From VFMC01 sp963791635 (GTDB lineage Bacteria; Actinomycetota; Acidimicrobiia; Acidimicrobiales; Ilumatobacteraceae): DNA of 64,000 bases. Below the pieces are notes generated by a model that was not told the DNA's origin, did not search any database, and saw only the letters and a program-made list of their open reading frames with translations. The DNA lies in contig CAWBTC010000011.1 in assembly GCA_963791635.1 (NCBI GenBank), positions 62,001 through 126,000 on the forward strand, written 5' to 3'. Both the position numbers and the translations under genes were made by a program. Shown here piece by piece: positions 36,397 through 45,435 of this stretch (position 1 is the stretch's first letter; every line of letters begins with the position of its first letter).

Positions 36397-37346
36397 GCAC
36401 GAAGCCCTTTGCATCATCCAGCACTGGGATCTCGACGCCGGATCTCGACCAGGTGCTCGCGATCCTCGTCGACCGCCAGGAGATGTCCGAACGGCTCGAC
36501 GTCACCGTGCATTCGGCCCAGGTCGCGCGCATCAAACCCGGCCGCCGCGCAGTTGTCCGCCTCGAGACCGACGACGGAGCGATGCTCGCGAAGGTTCGCG
36601 TCGGTCACCGCGCATCGAGCCCCTTCAAGCTGATGCAGCAGTTCCGTGCAGCAGGATTTGACGGCCGGTCGCGCGTGATGGTCGCCGAACCGATTGCGTC
36701 GTTCGACGACATCGAGGCCTGGGTGCAGCGGGAGGCGCCAGGGCAGCCAGGCGACGTTCTGGTCGTGGTGGACCCATGCCGCGTTGCCCGGGCTGCGGCC
36801 GAGGCGGCGCACCGCATTCACGCCGCTGGTGTGCCGACTCGGCGGGTGCACACCGTTGTCGACGAGCTGGCGATCCTCGCGACCCGGTTCGATGCCCTCA
36901 GCACCCGTCGTCCAGAACTCGGTGCCTCCCTCGCGAAGGTCCATCGCGCGGTCTGTCGGCGAGCCGCACGCGACCTCCGACAGCGACCGACCTGTGGGAC
37001 GCACCGGGACTACTACCACGATCAGATCCTCATCGCCGCCGACCGGGTGACCGTGATCGACTTCGACCTCTATTGCTCAGCCGACCCGGCGCTCGACATC
37101 GGGAACTTCATCGCCCACCTCCACGAGCACGCCGTTCGAGTGCTCGGCGACCCGGGATCGATGGCGACGGCGATGTCGACCGCAACGAACCGGTACTGCG
37201 ATCTCGCTGGGGAGAGCCACCGCGAGGCGATCGCCGCCTATGCCCATCTGTCGCTTGCCCGGCACATCTCGCTCAGCCAGGAGGTCCCCGGTCGCGCCCA
37301 CACGACCGACACGCTCATCGAGCTCTGCCTCCACCGCAACACGTGA
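36393..37346 (+). CDS. APH-fold kinase with HxDxxxxQ variant, last gene of the operon
   Basis: 317 aa. Catalytic loop THRDYYHDQILI, again with Gln for Asn; VTVIDFDLYCSADPALDIGNF gives the metal aspartate. N-lobe AMLAKVRVGHRASSPFK contains the ATP-lysine candidate. Overlaps the preceding gene by GTGA. Ends the run of eight coupled genes; a VOC gene starts 34 bases later. Confidence 0.8.
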   Translation: MSTKPFASSSTGISTPDLDQVLAILVDRQEMSERLDVTVHSAQVARIKPGRRAVVRLETDDGAMLAKVRVGHRASSPFKLMQQFRAAGFDGRSRVMVAEPIASFDDIEAWVQREAPGQPGDVLVVVDPCRVARAAAEAAHRIHAAGVPTRRVHTVVDELAILATRFDALSTRRPELGASLAKVHRAVCRRAARDLRQRPTCGTHRDYYHDQILIAADRVTVIDFDLYCSADPALDIGNFIAHLHEHAVRVLGDPGSMATAMSTATNRYCDLAGESHREAIAAYAHLSLARHISLSQEVPGRAHTTDTLIELCLHRNT

Positions 37347-37380
37347 CGACGCAGCGCACACCTTGTGGAACGATTGGGAG

Positions 37381-38118
37381 ATGATGCCGAACGCGAATGT
37401 TCCGCGGCTCGTCGCCCTCTGCTTCGATGCGAACGATCCGAAGCGTCTCGCGCGGTTCTGGGCTGAGGCGCTGCGCTGGCGCATCGACGAGACCAGCGAT
37501 GAGGTCTGTCTCGTTCCGACGGACGACACCCAGTTCCTGGTCCTGTTCCTGCCGGTGGAGGAACGCAAGGTTGGCAGGAACCGGGTCCACCTCGACCTGA
37601 CGACGACGTCCCGAGAGGACCAGACGGAAACGGTCGCGAGGTTGATCGAGCTCGGCGGCCGCCACGTCGACATCGGTCAACTCGGCGACGAGGGGCACGT
37701 CGTGCTCGCCGACCCCGAAGGCAACGAGTTCTGCGTGATCGAGCCGGAGAACAACTTCCTCGCCGACTGCGGACGTCTCGGAGCGATCAACTGTGACGGG
37801 ACGCGGGAGGTCGGCTACTTCTGGAGTGAAGCGCTGGGGTGGCCATTGGTCTGGGATCAGGACGAGGAGACCGCGATCCGCGCGCCGGACGGGACCGGTC
37901 CGCTCATCACGTGGAGCGGTCCACCGCTCATCCCCAAGGTCGGCAAGAACAGGCTGCACCTCGACATCGCTCCGCCCGAGCATGGCGACCTGCGAGCAGA
38001 GGTCGACCGTCTCGTCACGCTCGGGGCGACCCAGATCGACATCGGCCAAGGCGATGTCAGTTGGGTGGTCATGGCCGATCCCGACGACAACGAGTTCTGT
38101 GTGTTGAGCCCCCGATAG
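37381..38118 (+). CDS. Two-domain VOC family protein
   Basis: 245 aa with two VOC repeats, each ending in a DPEGNEFCV/DPDDNEFCV-type metal strand (residues about 5-122 and 125-243). Resembles actinobacterial glyoxalase-like proteins of unknown substrate. GGGAG directly precedes tandem ATGs at 37381 and 37384. Could be cotranscribed with the glycosyltransferase operon. Confidence 0.82.
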   Translation: MMPNANVPRLVALCFDANDPKRLARFWAEALRWRIDETSDEVCLVPTDDTQFLVLFLPVEERKVGRNRVHLDLTTTSREDQTETVARLIELGGRHVDIGQLGDEGHVVLADPEGNEFCVIEPENNFLADCGRLGAINCDGTREVGYFWSEALGWPLVWDQDEETAIRAPDGTGPLITWSGPPLIPKVGKNRLHLDIAPPEHGDLRAEVDRLVTLGATQIDIGQGDVSWVVMADPDDNEFCVLSPR

Positions 38119-38215
38119 CGGCTGCGGGCCAACTCGGGCGCGACCCGAGGGAGCGAGACCGGCTACCTTCGCAGCCGGGCCGGCGCGTGGACCGACCATT
38201 TCGAGAGGGAAGTCG

Positions 38216-39448
38216 ATGACACCGAAGGAAGCGGGCCAGGTCTTCGTCACGCCGGCGGCGTACGCCGATCCGGAATGGTTCCACGAGGCATGCGCGGTCT
38301 TGCGCCGCGAGGATCCGATCCACCTCGTCGAGCACCCCGACTTCGCTCCGTTCCACGTGATCACCAAGCACGCCGACGTGCTGGAGATCGAACTCCACAA
38401 CAAGGAGTGGGAGAACGCACCGCGCCCGGTCATCGCAAACCTCGAGGCCGACCAGCGCCGGGTCGAACAGGGTGACCTTCTGCGCACCCTCATCCACATG
38501 GACGACCCCGACCACCGCACGTACCGCGGCCTCTCGGCCGAGTGGTTCCTGCCGAAGAACCTCGCCAAGCTCGAGGGTCGCCTGTCGGAGCTGGCCTCGA
38601 TGTCGGCGCAACGGATGGTCGAGCTCGGCGGTCGCTGCGACTTCGCTCGCGACGTCGCGATGCAGTACCCGCTGCAGGTGATCCTGTCCATCCTCGGCCT
38701 TCCCGAGACCGACTACTCGCGGATGCTCACGCTCACCCAAGAGTTGTTCGGCTCGGCCGATCCCGAGCTGTCGCGTGGCGTGTCGATGGAGGATCTCATC
38801 GCCGTCGTGCAGGACTTCTTCGCCTACTTCACCGTGCTCACCGAAGCCCGACAGGCCGAGCCCACAGAAGACCTCGCGTCCGTGATCGCGAACGCCTCTG
38901 TCGATGGTGTGCCGATCGGTCTGATGGAGCAGATCTCGTACTACGTGATCGTCGCCACGGCGGGCCACGACACCACCGCGTCGGCGATGGCGGGCGGCAT
39001 GCAGGCGTTGATCGAGCGCCCCGACCAGCTCGCTCGGCTGCGTGCCGACCCGTCGCTCATCGCCAGTGCGGTCGACGAGATCATCCGCTGGGTCACACCC
39101 GTGAAGCACTTCATGCGCAACTGCACCACCGAGTACACGCTGCGCGGCCACACGTTTCGGCCCGGCGATGCCGTGCTGCTGTCGTACCCGTCGGCGAACC
39201 GCGACGAGGAGGTGTTCGACGACCCGATGTCGTTCGATGTCGGCCGCAGTCCCAACAAGCACCTCGCGTTCGGTTTCGGCGTGCACTACTGCCTCGGGGC
39301 GATGCTCGCCCGGATGGAGATCAAGGCGCTCCTCGCCGAGCTCATCCCCCGCCTGAACAAGATCGAGCTCGCCGGCGAGCCAGCCGAGATGCACACGCTG
39401 TTCGTCGGTGGCCTGAAGCGGCTCCCGATCACCTACGAGATCACCTGA
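38216..39448 (+). CDS. Cytochrome P450
   Basis: 410 aa soluble bacterial P450. I-helix TAGHDTTASAM, K-helix DEIIRWVTP (ExxR), FGFGVHYCLGAMLARME with the haem-ligating cysteine. No ferredoxin or reductase gene is adjacent. Resembles the CYP family members in sterol/steroid or terpene oxidation in actinomycetes; substrate unknown. Preceded by GAGGGAAG. Confidence 0.95.
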   Translation: MTPKEAGQVFVTPAAYADPEWFHEACAVLRREDPIHLVEHPDFAPFHVITKHADVLEIELHNKEWENAPRPVIANLEADQRRVEQGDLLRTLIHMDDPDHRTYRGLSAEWFLPKNLAKLEGRLSELASMSAQRMVELGGRCDFARDVAMQYPLQVILSILGLPETDYSRMLTLTQELFGSADPELSRGVSMEDLIAVVQDFFAYFTVLTEARQAEPTEDLASVIANASVDGVPIGLMEQISYYVIVATAGHDTTASAMAGGMQALIERPDQLARLRADPSLIASAVDEIIRWVTPVKHFMRNCTTEYTLRGHTFRPGDAVLLSYPSANRDEEVFDDPMSFDVGRSPNKHLAFGFGVHYCLGAMLARMEIKALLAELIPRLNKIELAGEPAEMHTLFVGGLKRLPITYEIT

Positions 39449-39514
39449 CACCACTGCGCCTTCGTGGGCGCCTTCGTGGCTGCGGGCCGCACAGCACGCC
39501 TAGGCTCGCCCGCC

Positions 39515-40273
39515 ATGGCTGACACCACTGCGTCCCCCGATGTGCTCGACCTCCTCGGCAAGGCGCTCACCTCCGACGCGCTGAAGGCACTGGCGAAGCA
39601 GCTCGATCTCGGCATGGATGACGTCGTGAGACTCGTGAAGGCCGTCCTGCCCGCCCTGCTCCAACAGCTCGACGACAACGCTCGCAGCGGTGACAGCAAG
39701 AACATCGCTGCAGCCGTGAACAAGGACCACGACGGAGCAGTGCTCGACAACGCAGTCGGCTTCCTCGGCGGCGGCTTCCTCGGCGGCTCGGGCACCGGCA
39801 TCCTCAACCACGTCTTCGGCAATCAGCTCGATGCCACGGCCGCGAGGATCAGCGAGCAGACGAAGCTGCCCCAGAGCGCGGTGAGGATGGCGATGACGGC
39901 GCTCGCGCCGATGGCGATGGGTGCACTGGGCCACGTAGCGCTCGGCGCGATCACCGCGGCCGGCGTCGCTGCACTCCTGGCAGCCGCGGTGCACGGCGTG
40001 CGCAGCGGAAAGGTGCAGCGACTGATCGGCAACGTGAACGACCGCTTCGACGACGACCGCGATGGCAATGCGATCGACGATGTCGGTCGCGATGCGATGC
40101 GTGCGGCCAAGAAGGGCGGCGCGGCAGTGGCTGGAGCAGCGAGATCAGTCGCGAACAACGGCAAGGTGCGAGCGACGGCCAGCAAGGCGGCGACCAAGAC
40201 CAAGGAGGTCGCGGCGAAAGCCACCAGCAGTGCCAAGAAGAAGTTGAAGAAGCTGTTCAGCCGCTGGGGCTGA
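39515..40273 (+). CDS. DUF937 protein with a basic C-terminal tail
   Basis: 252 aa. The N-terminal 150 residues (LLGKALTSDALKALAKQLDL, then a Gly-rich LGGGFLGGSGTGILNHVFG and TKLPQSAVRMAMTALAPMAMG) match DUF937. A hydrophobic stretch (LGAITAAGVAALLAAAVHGV) follows, and the end is histone-like, rich in Lys/Ala (KAATKTKEVAAKATSSAKKK). The Lys-rich tail suggests nucleic-acid or surface binding, unproven. Confidence 0.75.
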   Translation: MADTTASPDVLDLLGKALTSDALKALAKQLDLGMDDVVRLVKAVLPALLQQLDDNARSGDSKNIAAAVNKDHDGAVLDNAVGFLGGGFLGGSGTGILNHVFGNQLDATAARISEQTKLPQSAVRMAMTALAPMAMGALGHVALGAITAAGVAALLAAAVHGVRSGKVQRLIGNVNDRFDDDRDGNAIDDVGRDAMRAAKKGGAAVAGAARSVANNGKVRATASKAATKTKEVAAKATSSAKKKLKKLFSRWG

Positions 40274-40293
40274 ACCACCTGAGCACCGTCGAC

Positions 40294-40917
40294 TCAGGGG
40301 CTGCGGCGGATCAGCTCCTCGCGAACCTCATCGGGCATGGGTGAGCGTCCGCTGCGGCCGAGCTCGTGCAGCCCAACAGCGATGGCCGCCCGTTGCGAGG
40401 ACCGCGGCGGCAGCCGACCACCGGGGAACGACGCCGGATCATCGAGGACGGCGGCCACTGCCAGCACGGCTCGCTGCGCCTCGGCGTCGTCGACCGAGAG
40501 CGGTTCGAACTGCCAGCGACGCACGCGGCGCACGATGGCCGGCTGATCGTCGTCGGGCTCGATGCCGGCGGCCACGAACACCCGGCAGTCGTAGACCCGA
40601 CACGCACGTGGGCGATGTTCGTAGATCGTGCATCCGCGCTCGCCCAGCATGGGGCAGCGGCCCTCGTCGTCGTATCCCAGCACGACGTGACCCGACGCCA
40701 GACCCGGGGCCGCGAACCGAACCTCGTCGGGGATGTGCGCGAGGGCATCGACCTCGTCGGGTTCGACGTGCACGAACTGACGCGACGTGCAGCACGCCAC
40801 GCAGTCACCGCAGGGCACGTCGCTGTCGGTCCCACCGCGCAAGGCGAGCAGCATCTGGTCGAGCCAGGGAGCGAACCGACCCGCTGTCAGCGGAGCATCG
40901 TCGGTCGAATCGGTCAC
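40294..40917 (-). CDS. YkgJ-family cysteine-cluster protein
   Basis: 207 aa. CGDCVACCTSR, then CPMLGERGCTIYEHRPRACRVYDCR are the cysteines of the YkgJ/Fe-S-like zinc-binding cluster. Function unknown. Convergent with the DUF937 gene, 20 bases apart. Confidence 0.85.
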   Translation of the reverse strand: MTDSTDDAPLTAGRFAPWLDQMLLALRGGTDSDVPCGDCVACCTSRQFVHVEPDEVDALAHIPDEVRFAAPGLASGHVVLGYDDEGRCPMLGERGCTIYEHRPRACRVYDCRVFVAAGIEPDDDQPAIVRRVRRWQFEPLSVDDAEAQRAVLAVAAVLDDPASFPGGRLPPRSSQRAAIAVGLHELGRSGRSPMPDEVREELIRRSP

Positions 40918-40954
40918 CCACCCATCGTGACAGCCCGCAGCAGCCGGCGAGGCT

Positions 40955-41944
40955 TCAGGGCACGAGGACGGTCTTGCCCACGATCTTGCGGTCGAGCTGA
41001 TCCTGCAACGCCTGCGCAGCCCGATCGAGCGGATAGGCGACCGGTTCCACGGGCGACAGCCGGCCGGCGTCGATCGCCGCCACGATGTCGGCGAGCATCT
41101 CGTTGTTCTCCTGCTGATTGCGCCCCACCCAGGCGCCCCAGTCCACGCCGGTCACGCGGCGATTGCGCAACAGCACCTGGTTCGCGGGCAACTGCGGGAT
41201 CGTGCCCGACGCAAATCCGATCACCACGAACTGTCCGTCCTCACGCAGTGCACGCAACGCCTGTTCGCCCTGCTGCCCACCGATCGGGTCGTAGACCACA
41301 TCCACCCCGGTACCGTCACCCGTGAGCTCCTGGGCGAGCTCCTTCGTGCGGGCCTTCACATCCTCGGTGCTCGAATCGATCACCGCCGCGGCGCCGCGGT
41401 CGGTCGCAGCTGCACGTTTGTCGGATGACGACGCCACCGCAATCACCGTCATCCCGAGCGCCCGACCGACGTCCACCGCCGCGAGCCCCACGCCACCTCC
41501 CGCGCCGAGCACGAGCATCGATTGACCCACTGTCACCTTCGCCCGCTTGGCGAGCGCGAACCATGCCGTCGAGTAGCTCTGTGTGAACGTCGCCGCCTGG
41601 CCATCGGTCATCGAGTCGGGTGTCGGCATCGCCCGCTTGGCCGGAACTACCACCTCCGTCGCGTACCCGCCGAGGCCGACGTTGGCGAACACCCGCTGAC
41701 CCACCTCGACGGCGGTGACCGCGCTGCCGATCTCGGTCACCACACCGGCCACCTCGCTGCCGGGGACGAACGGCAGTGGGGGCTTGATCTGGTACAGACC
41801 CTGCACGAAGAGGGCGTCGACGAAGTTCACGCCCGCGGCAGTGACAGCAATCCGCACGTCGTCGGGGCCAAGCGGCAACGAACCACGCTCCTCGATCGAG
41901 AGGCCGGCGAGAGGACCGAAGCTGTTGCACGAAACCACCTGCAT
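40955..41944 (-). CDS. NADPH:quinone oxidoreductase (zinc-less MDR family)
   Basis: 329 aa. GroES-like N-terminus (FVPGSEVAGVVTEIGSAV), nucleotide-binding VLGAGGGVGLAAVDVGRALG, and VYDPIGGQQGEQALRAL. No catalytic-zinc cysteines, as in QOR. Reduces quinones or enones with NADPH; substrate unknown. Confidence 0.9.
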   Translation of the reverse strand: MQVVSCNSFGPLAGLSIEERGSLPLGPDDVRIAVTAAGVNFVDALFVQGLYQIKPPLPFVPGSEVAGVVTEIGSAVTAVEVGQRVFANVGLGGYATEVVVPAKRAMPTPDSMTDGQAATFTQSYSTAWFALAKRAKVTVGQSMLVLGAGGGVGLAAVDVGRALGMTVIAVASSSDKRAAATDRGAAAVIDSSTEDVKARTKELAQELTGDGTGVDVVYDPIGGQQGEQALRALREDGQFVVIGFASGTIPQLPANQVLLRNRRVTGVDWGAWVGRNQQENNEMLADIVAAIDAGRLSPVEPVAYPLDRAAQALQDQLDRKIVGKTVLVP

Positions 41945-42012
41945 GTCGGGCGACGGTAGTGCGATGCTGGTGCGCGATGCGCCTCGAACCCATCACGTGA
42001 CGCGGCTCGGCC

Positions 42013-42612
42013 GTGCAGCTGGAACCCCTCTCACATCACCATGCGCAGGCCCTGCTCGATGCAGCGGCCGACAGAGCGACGTTCGGCTTCACCCACGTGC
42101 CCGCCGACCTCGCCACGATGCAGGCCTACATCTCAGGGCTGCTGCGCGATGCGTCGAACGACACGGCGATGCCGTTCGCTCAACGCCGACTCGCCGACGA
42201 CACTGTTGTGGGGTGCACGCGGTACCTCAACGTGACGTGGTGGGCCGGCCGAGACACCCCCGCGGAGGTGGAGATAGGCGGCACCTGGCTGGCGGCCGAT
42301 GCGCAGCGCAGCTCGGTGAACAGCGAGGCCAAGCTGCTCCTCCTGGCTCACGCGTTCGACACCTGGCAGGTGCATCGCGTCGCCATCTGCACCGACGCTC
42401 GCAACGAGCGCAGCCGCCGCGCCATCGAGCGACTCGGCGCCACGTTCGAGGGGATCCTGCGAAACCACCGGCCCGCGGCCGGCAACGACTCGGTGCTCGG
42501 CACCGCCCGCGACACGGCCGAGTACTCGATCATCCCTGCCGAGTGGCCGGCGATCCGCGATCGTCTCGTCGTTGCGCTGCAGCAGCGCGGCAACGACAGG
42601 AGCAACACGTGA
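42013..42612 (+). CDS. GNAT-family N-acetyltransferase
   Basis: 199 aa, RimJ/RimL-like: AEVEIGGTWLAADAQRSSVN (acetyl-CoA motif region), VHRVAICTDARNERSRRAIERLGATFEGILRNH. GTG start at 42013. Stop overlaps the SDR start by four bases. Confidence 0.88.
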   Translation: MQLEPLSHHHAQALLDAAADRATFGFTHVPADLATMQAYISGLLRDASNDTAMPFAQRRLADDTVVGCTRYLNVTWWAGRDTPAEVEIGGTWLAADAQRSSVNSEAKLLLLAHAFDTWQVHRVAICTDARNERSRRAIERLGATFEGILRNHRPAAGNDSVLGTARDTAEYSIIPAEWPAIRDRLVVALQQRGNDRSNT

Positions 42613-43355
42613 GCGAGCGTCCCGTGATGATCATCACCGGTGGCGTGCGCGGCATCGGAGCAGCCGTGGCCCGGGCCGCCGCCGCCGACCACGACCTCGT
42701 CATCAACCACGTCTCGCTCGGAGACCACGTGTCCGAACTGGCCGACGAGCTGCGTGCTGCCGGGGCCGCCGTGCTCGTCCAGCGCGCCGACGTCGCCGAC
42801 GAGACCTCCGTCGTCGAGATGTTCCGCGCGTGCGACGAACACTTCGGTCGGCTCGACGTCTTGGTCAACAACGCCGGCATCGCCGGCGGCTACGGCTCGA
42901 TCGACACCGTGACCGCTTCGATGCTCGCGAACCTCTGGGCGGTGAACGTCACCGGTGCGTTCGTGTGCGCCCGAGAAGCCGTGGCACGTCTGGCCACCGA
43001 TCGGGGCGGCAAGGGAGGATCGATCGTCAACATCTCCTCGCGAGCGGCGGTCCTCGGCGGGCCCGGTGAGTGGGTGCACTACGCCGCCTCCAAGGGAGCG
43101 ATCGACACGATGACCACCGGTCTCTCCAAGGAGCTCGCCCCGTTGGGCATCCGGGTGAATGCCGTGCGGCCGGGTCTGGTCACGAGCGATTTCCACGACC
43201 ACGCTCCGCCCGGGCGGATCGAACGGCTCGCACCCACGGTGCCGATGGCGCGTGCCGGCAGCCCCGACGAGGTGGCGGCCGCCGTGCTGTGGCTCGCCTC
43301 GCCGGCAGCCAGCTATGTGACCGGGACGTTCATCGATGTCAGCGGCGGCCGCTGA
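42609..43355 (+). CDS. Short-chain dehydrogenase/reductase
   Basis: 248 aa. TGGVRGIG cofactor motif, NNAGIAG, catalytic Ser in VNISSRAAVL, YAASKGA (Tyr/Lys), and a FabG-like C-terminus (VTGTFIDVSGGR). GTG start overlapping the acetyltransferase stop. NADP-dependent reductase of unknown substrate. Confidence 0.93.
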   Translation: MSERPVMIITGGVRGIGAAVARAAAADHDLVINHVSLGDHVSELADELRAAGAAVLVQRADVADETSVVEMFRACDEHFGRLDVLVNNAGIAGGYGSIDTVTASMLANLWAVNVTGAFVCAREAVARLATDRGGKGGSIVNISSRAAVLGGPGEWVHYAASKGAIDTMTTGLSKELAPLGIRVNAVRPGLVTSDFHDHAPPGRIERLAPTVPMARAGSPDEVAAAVLWLASPAASYVTGTFIDVSGGR

Positions 43356-43426
43356 CATGGCACGGGCACTCGGCACAGTGGGCGCTCGCGCCGACTCCGA
43401 CACCCTCCAACACCCGGTAGGTTCGC

Positions 43427-44020
43427 GTGGGCATGCGGGCCGTCGTGATCGTCGCCAACCCCAACCCGACGAGCTTCAGCCATGCAATCGCCGCGTGCGT
43501 GCAGCGGGGGCTGGAGACGTCGGGCCATCAGGTGATCGTGCACGACCTGTATGCCGAAGGGTTCCGTGCGGCGATGTCGACCGACGAGCGCGAGGCGTAC
43601 CACGGCGAGGTGCCCGTCACGGACTCGCTGGTGCTCGAGCACATCGCCGACCTGCAGCACGCCCAGACCCTCGTCTTCGTCTACCCCACATGGTGGAGTT
43701 CGGTACCGGCGGTCCTCAAGGGCTGGTTCGAGCGGGTGATGGTGCCCGGCGTCGGCTTCGTGTTCAACGAGCAGAACAAGGTGCGGCCCGGGCTGACGAA
43801 CGTTCAGCGACTCGTGGGCATCTCCACCTACGGCTCGCCGTGGTACTACGTCAAGACGATCAACGACAACGGTCGCCGCACGATCAAGCGGGCTCTGCGC
43901 CTCAGCACCGGTTGGGGTACCCGCTCCACGTGGCTGCCCCTGTACGGCATGGACACGATCGGCGCAGCCAAGCGCGAGCAGTTCCTCGTCAAGGTCGAAC
44001 GCGTCGCGAGATCGCTGTGA
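43427..44020 (+). CDS. NAD(P)H dehydrogenase (quinone), flavodoxin-like fold
   Basis: 197 aa of the NQO/MdaB/KefF family: VVIVANPNPTSFSHAIA, VFVYPTWWSSVPAVLKGWFERV, GISTYGSPWYYVK. FMN or FAD-dependent two-electron reductase. GTG 43427 has GGTAGG upstream; ATG 43433 is an alternative start. Followed 18 bases later by a paralogue. Confidence 0.88.
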   Translation: MGMRAVVIVANPNPTSFSHAIAACVQRGLETSGHQVIVHDLYAEGFRAAMSTDEREAYHGEVPVTDSLVLEHIADLQHAQTLVFVYPTWWSSVPAVLKGWFERVMVPGVGFVFNEQNKVRPGLTNVQRLVGISTYGSPWYYVKTINDNGRRTIKRALRLSTGWGTRSTWLPLYGMDTIGAAKREQFLVKVERVARSL

Positions 44021-44038
44021 GGTCCCAGTGAGGTCCCT

Positions 44039-44638
44039 GTGAGGTGCTACGTCGTCTACTGCCACCCGACGCACGACTCGTTCATCGGCGCGGCGCTGGA
44101 GCGCGTGCTGGCCGGGCTCGAGCGCGCCGGCCACGAGGTGCGCGTCAGCGATCTGTACGCCGAGGGCTTTCGTCCAGAGCTCGATGAGCACGACCGGGAG
44201 GTGCACCACGTCGACCACCGTCTCCACCCGGAGCAGCGCCCCGACATCGCCGGCTACGTCGAGCACCTGCGCTGGTGCGACACGCTGATCATGGTCTATC
44301 CCACCTGGTGGTCGGGACAGCCGGCGATGTTGAAGGGCTGGATCGATCGGGTGTGGGCCAAGGGCGCCGCATGGGACCTGCCGGAGGGCACGAATCGGAT
44401 CCGGCCGCTCCTGCGCAACATCCACTCGCTCGTCGCCGTCACCAGCCATGGCTCGTCGAAGCTGACGAACGCTGTCGAGGGCGAGGCAGGCAAGCGGACG
44501 ATGACGCGAGCCCTGCGGCTCGCATGCAACGTGCGTTGCCGCACCCATTGGATCGCCCTCTACAAGATCGACCGGTCGAGCGCTGCCCAGAGGATCGCGT
44601 TCCTCGACCAGGTCGAAAAACGGATCTCCAAGCTCTGA
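44039..44638 (+). CDS. NAD(P)H dehydrogenase (quinone), tandem paralogue
   Basis: 199 aa; same family and motifs as its neighbour (VYCHPTHDSFIGAALERVL, IMVYPTWWSGQPAMLKGWID, AVTSHGSSK). The two are similar in the VYPTWW region but diverged elsewhere, pointing to an old tandem duplication. GTG start. Confidence 0.88.
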   Translation: MRCYVVYCHPTHDSFIGAALERVLAGLERAGHEVRVSDLYAEGFRPELDEHDREVHHVDHRLHPEQRPDIAGYVEHLRWCDTLIMVYPTWWSGQPAMLKGWIDRVWAKGAAWDLPEGTNRIRPLLRNIHSLVAVTSHGSSKLTNAVEGEAGKRTMTRALRLACNVRCRTHWIALYKIDRSSAAQRIAFLDQVEKRISKL

Positions 44639-44660
44639 CGCGGTGGCTTCTCAGAACGTC

Positions 44661-45432
44661 CTAGACCGAGGCGACCTCACCGGCGTACGCGCCGTCGAGG
44701 TTGCCGTTCGCCACGACGCCACCGGCCGCCTCGATCGTGACCACCAACTGCGACACGGTCTCTTCACCGGCGCTGAACAGTTCGATCTCGGGGTTGGCTC
44801 CGAGCACGCCGAGCGAGATCGCCCGCTCGTCGATCACGCCCCAGAGCTGATACGTCTGGTCCGAAGGCAGTGTCGGCAGGCCATCGCCGATCAGGTAGCC
44901 GTGACCATCCTGGTCGATCACGACTTCGGCCCCCATCACACCCTCGCCGTTGACGAGGCGGGCGATCTGGGAGTCGCGGTCGGCGCGAGCATCCGACACG
45001 GCCGCAGCAAGGGGCTGCTGATCGGTGTTCTTCCCGGTGATCACCGTGACGGCGACCACGGCGACGACCGTGGCAGCGGCCGTTGCGGCCACCCACGAGC
45101 CCGCAGTACGCCAGCGCGGAGGCAGCGGTGCGGGAGGCGGCCCGCGCCCGGCGGACGTCGTCGATCGCCATCACCGAAGCCAGCTCGCCCGTCGGGTGAG
45201 GTGCCTCGCCGAAGGTGTCGAGGTTCGCCGCGATGCGGTCCCACAGACCGTCCGGGGCCGACATGCCCGACCACGCGAGCATGGTCGCGACCTCACGGTG
45301 CTCGGCCACCTCGTGTCGGGCACGCGGGCTGACCAACAGGAACTGCTCCACCGCCCGACGTTCCTCATCGCTCACCGCGTCGAGCGCATAGGCGCCGAGC
45401 AGTTCGTCGAGCTCGAGTTCTTCAGCACTCAT
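44661..45432 (-). pseudogene. Anti-sigma-K factor RskA-like, frameshifted between the sigma-binding and membrane parts
   Basis: Residues 1-100 (MSAEELELDELLGAYALDAV, EHREVATMLAWSG) are the cytoplasmic anti-sigma domain. Frame then changes at about 45129. The other frame carries the TM (WVAATAAATVVAVVAVTVI) and the external RskA domain (TYQLWGVIDERAISLGVLGA). Deleting one base near 45129 restores RAASRPLPPRWRTAGSW. Length 3n+1. As sequenced, only a soluble N-terminal fragment would be made. Its start is 3 bases after the sigma-factor stop. Confidence 0.82.
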
Positions 45433-45435
45433 GCG

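Noticed and set aside
38069..39454. 461-codon minus-strand frame over the P450
   Set aside because: Antisense to P450; no recognisable domain.
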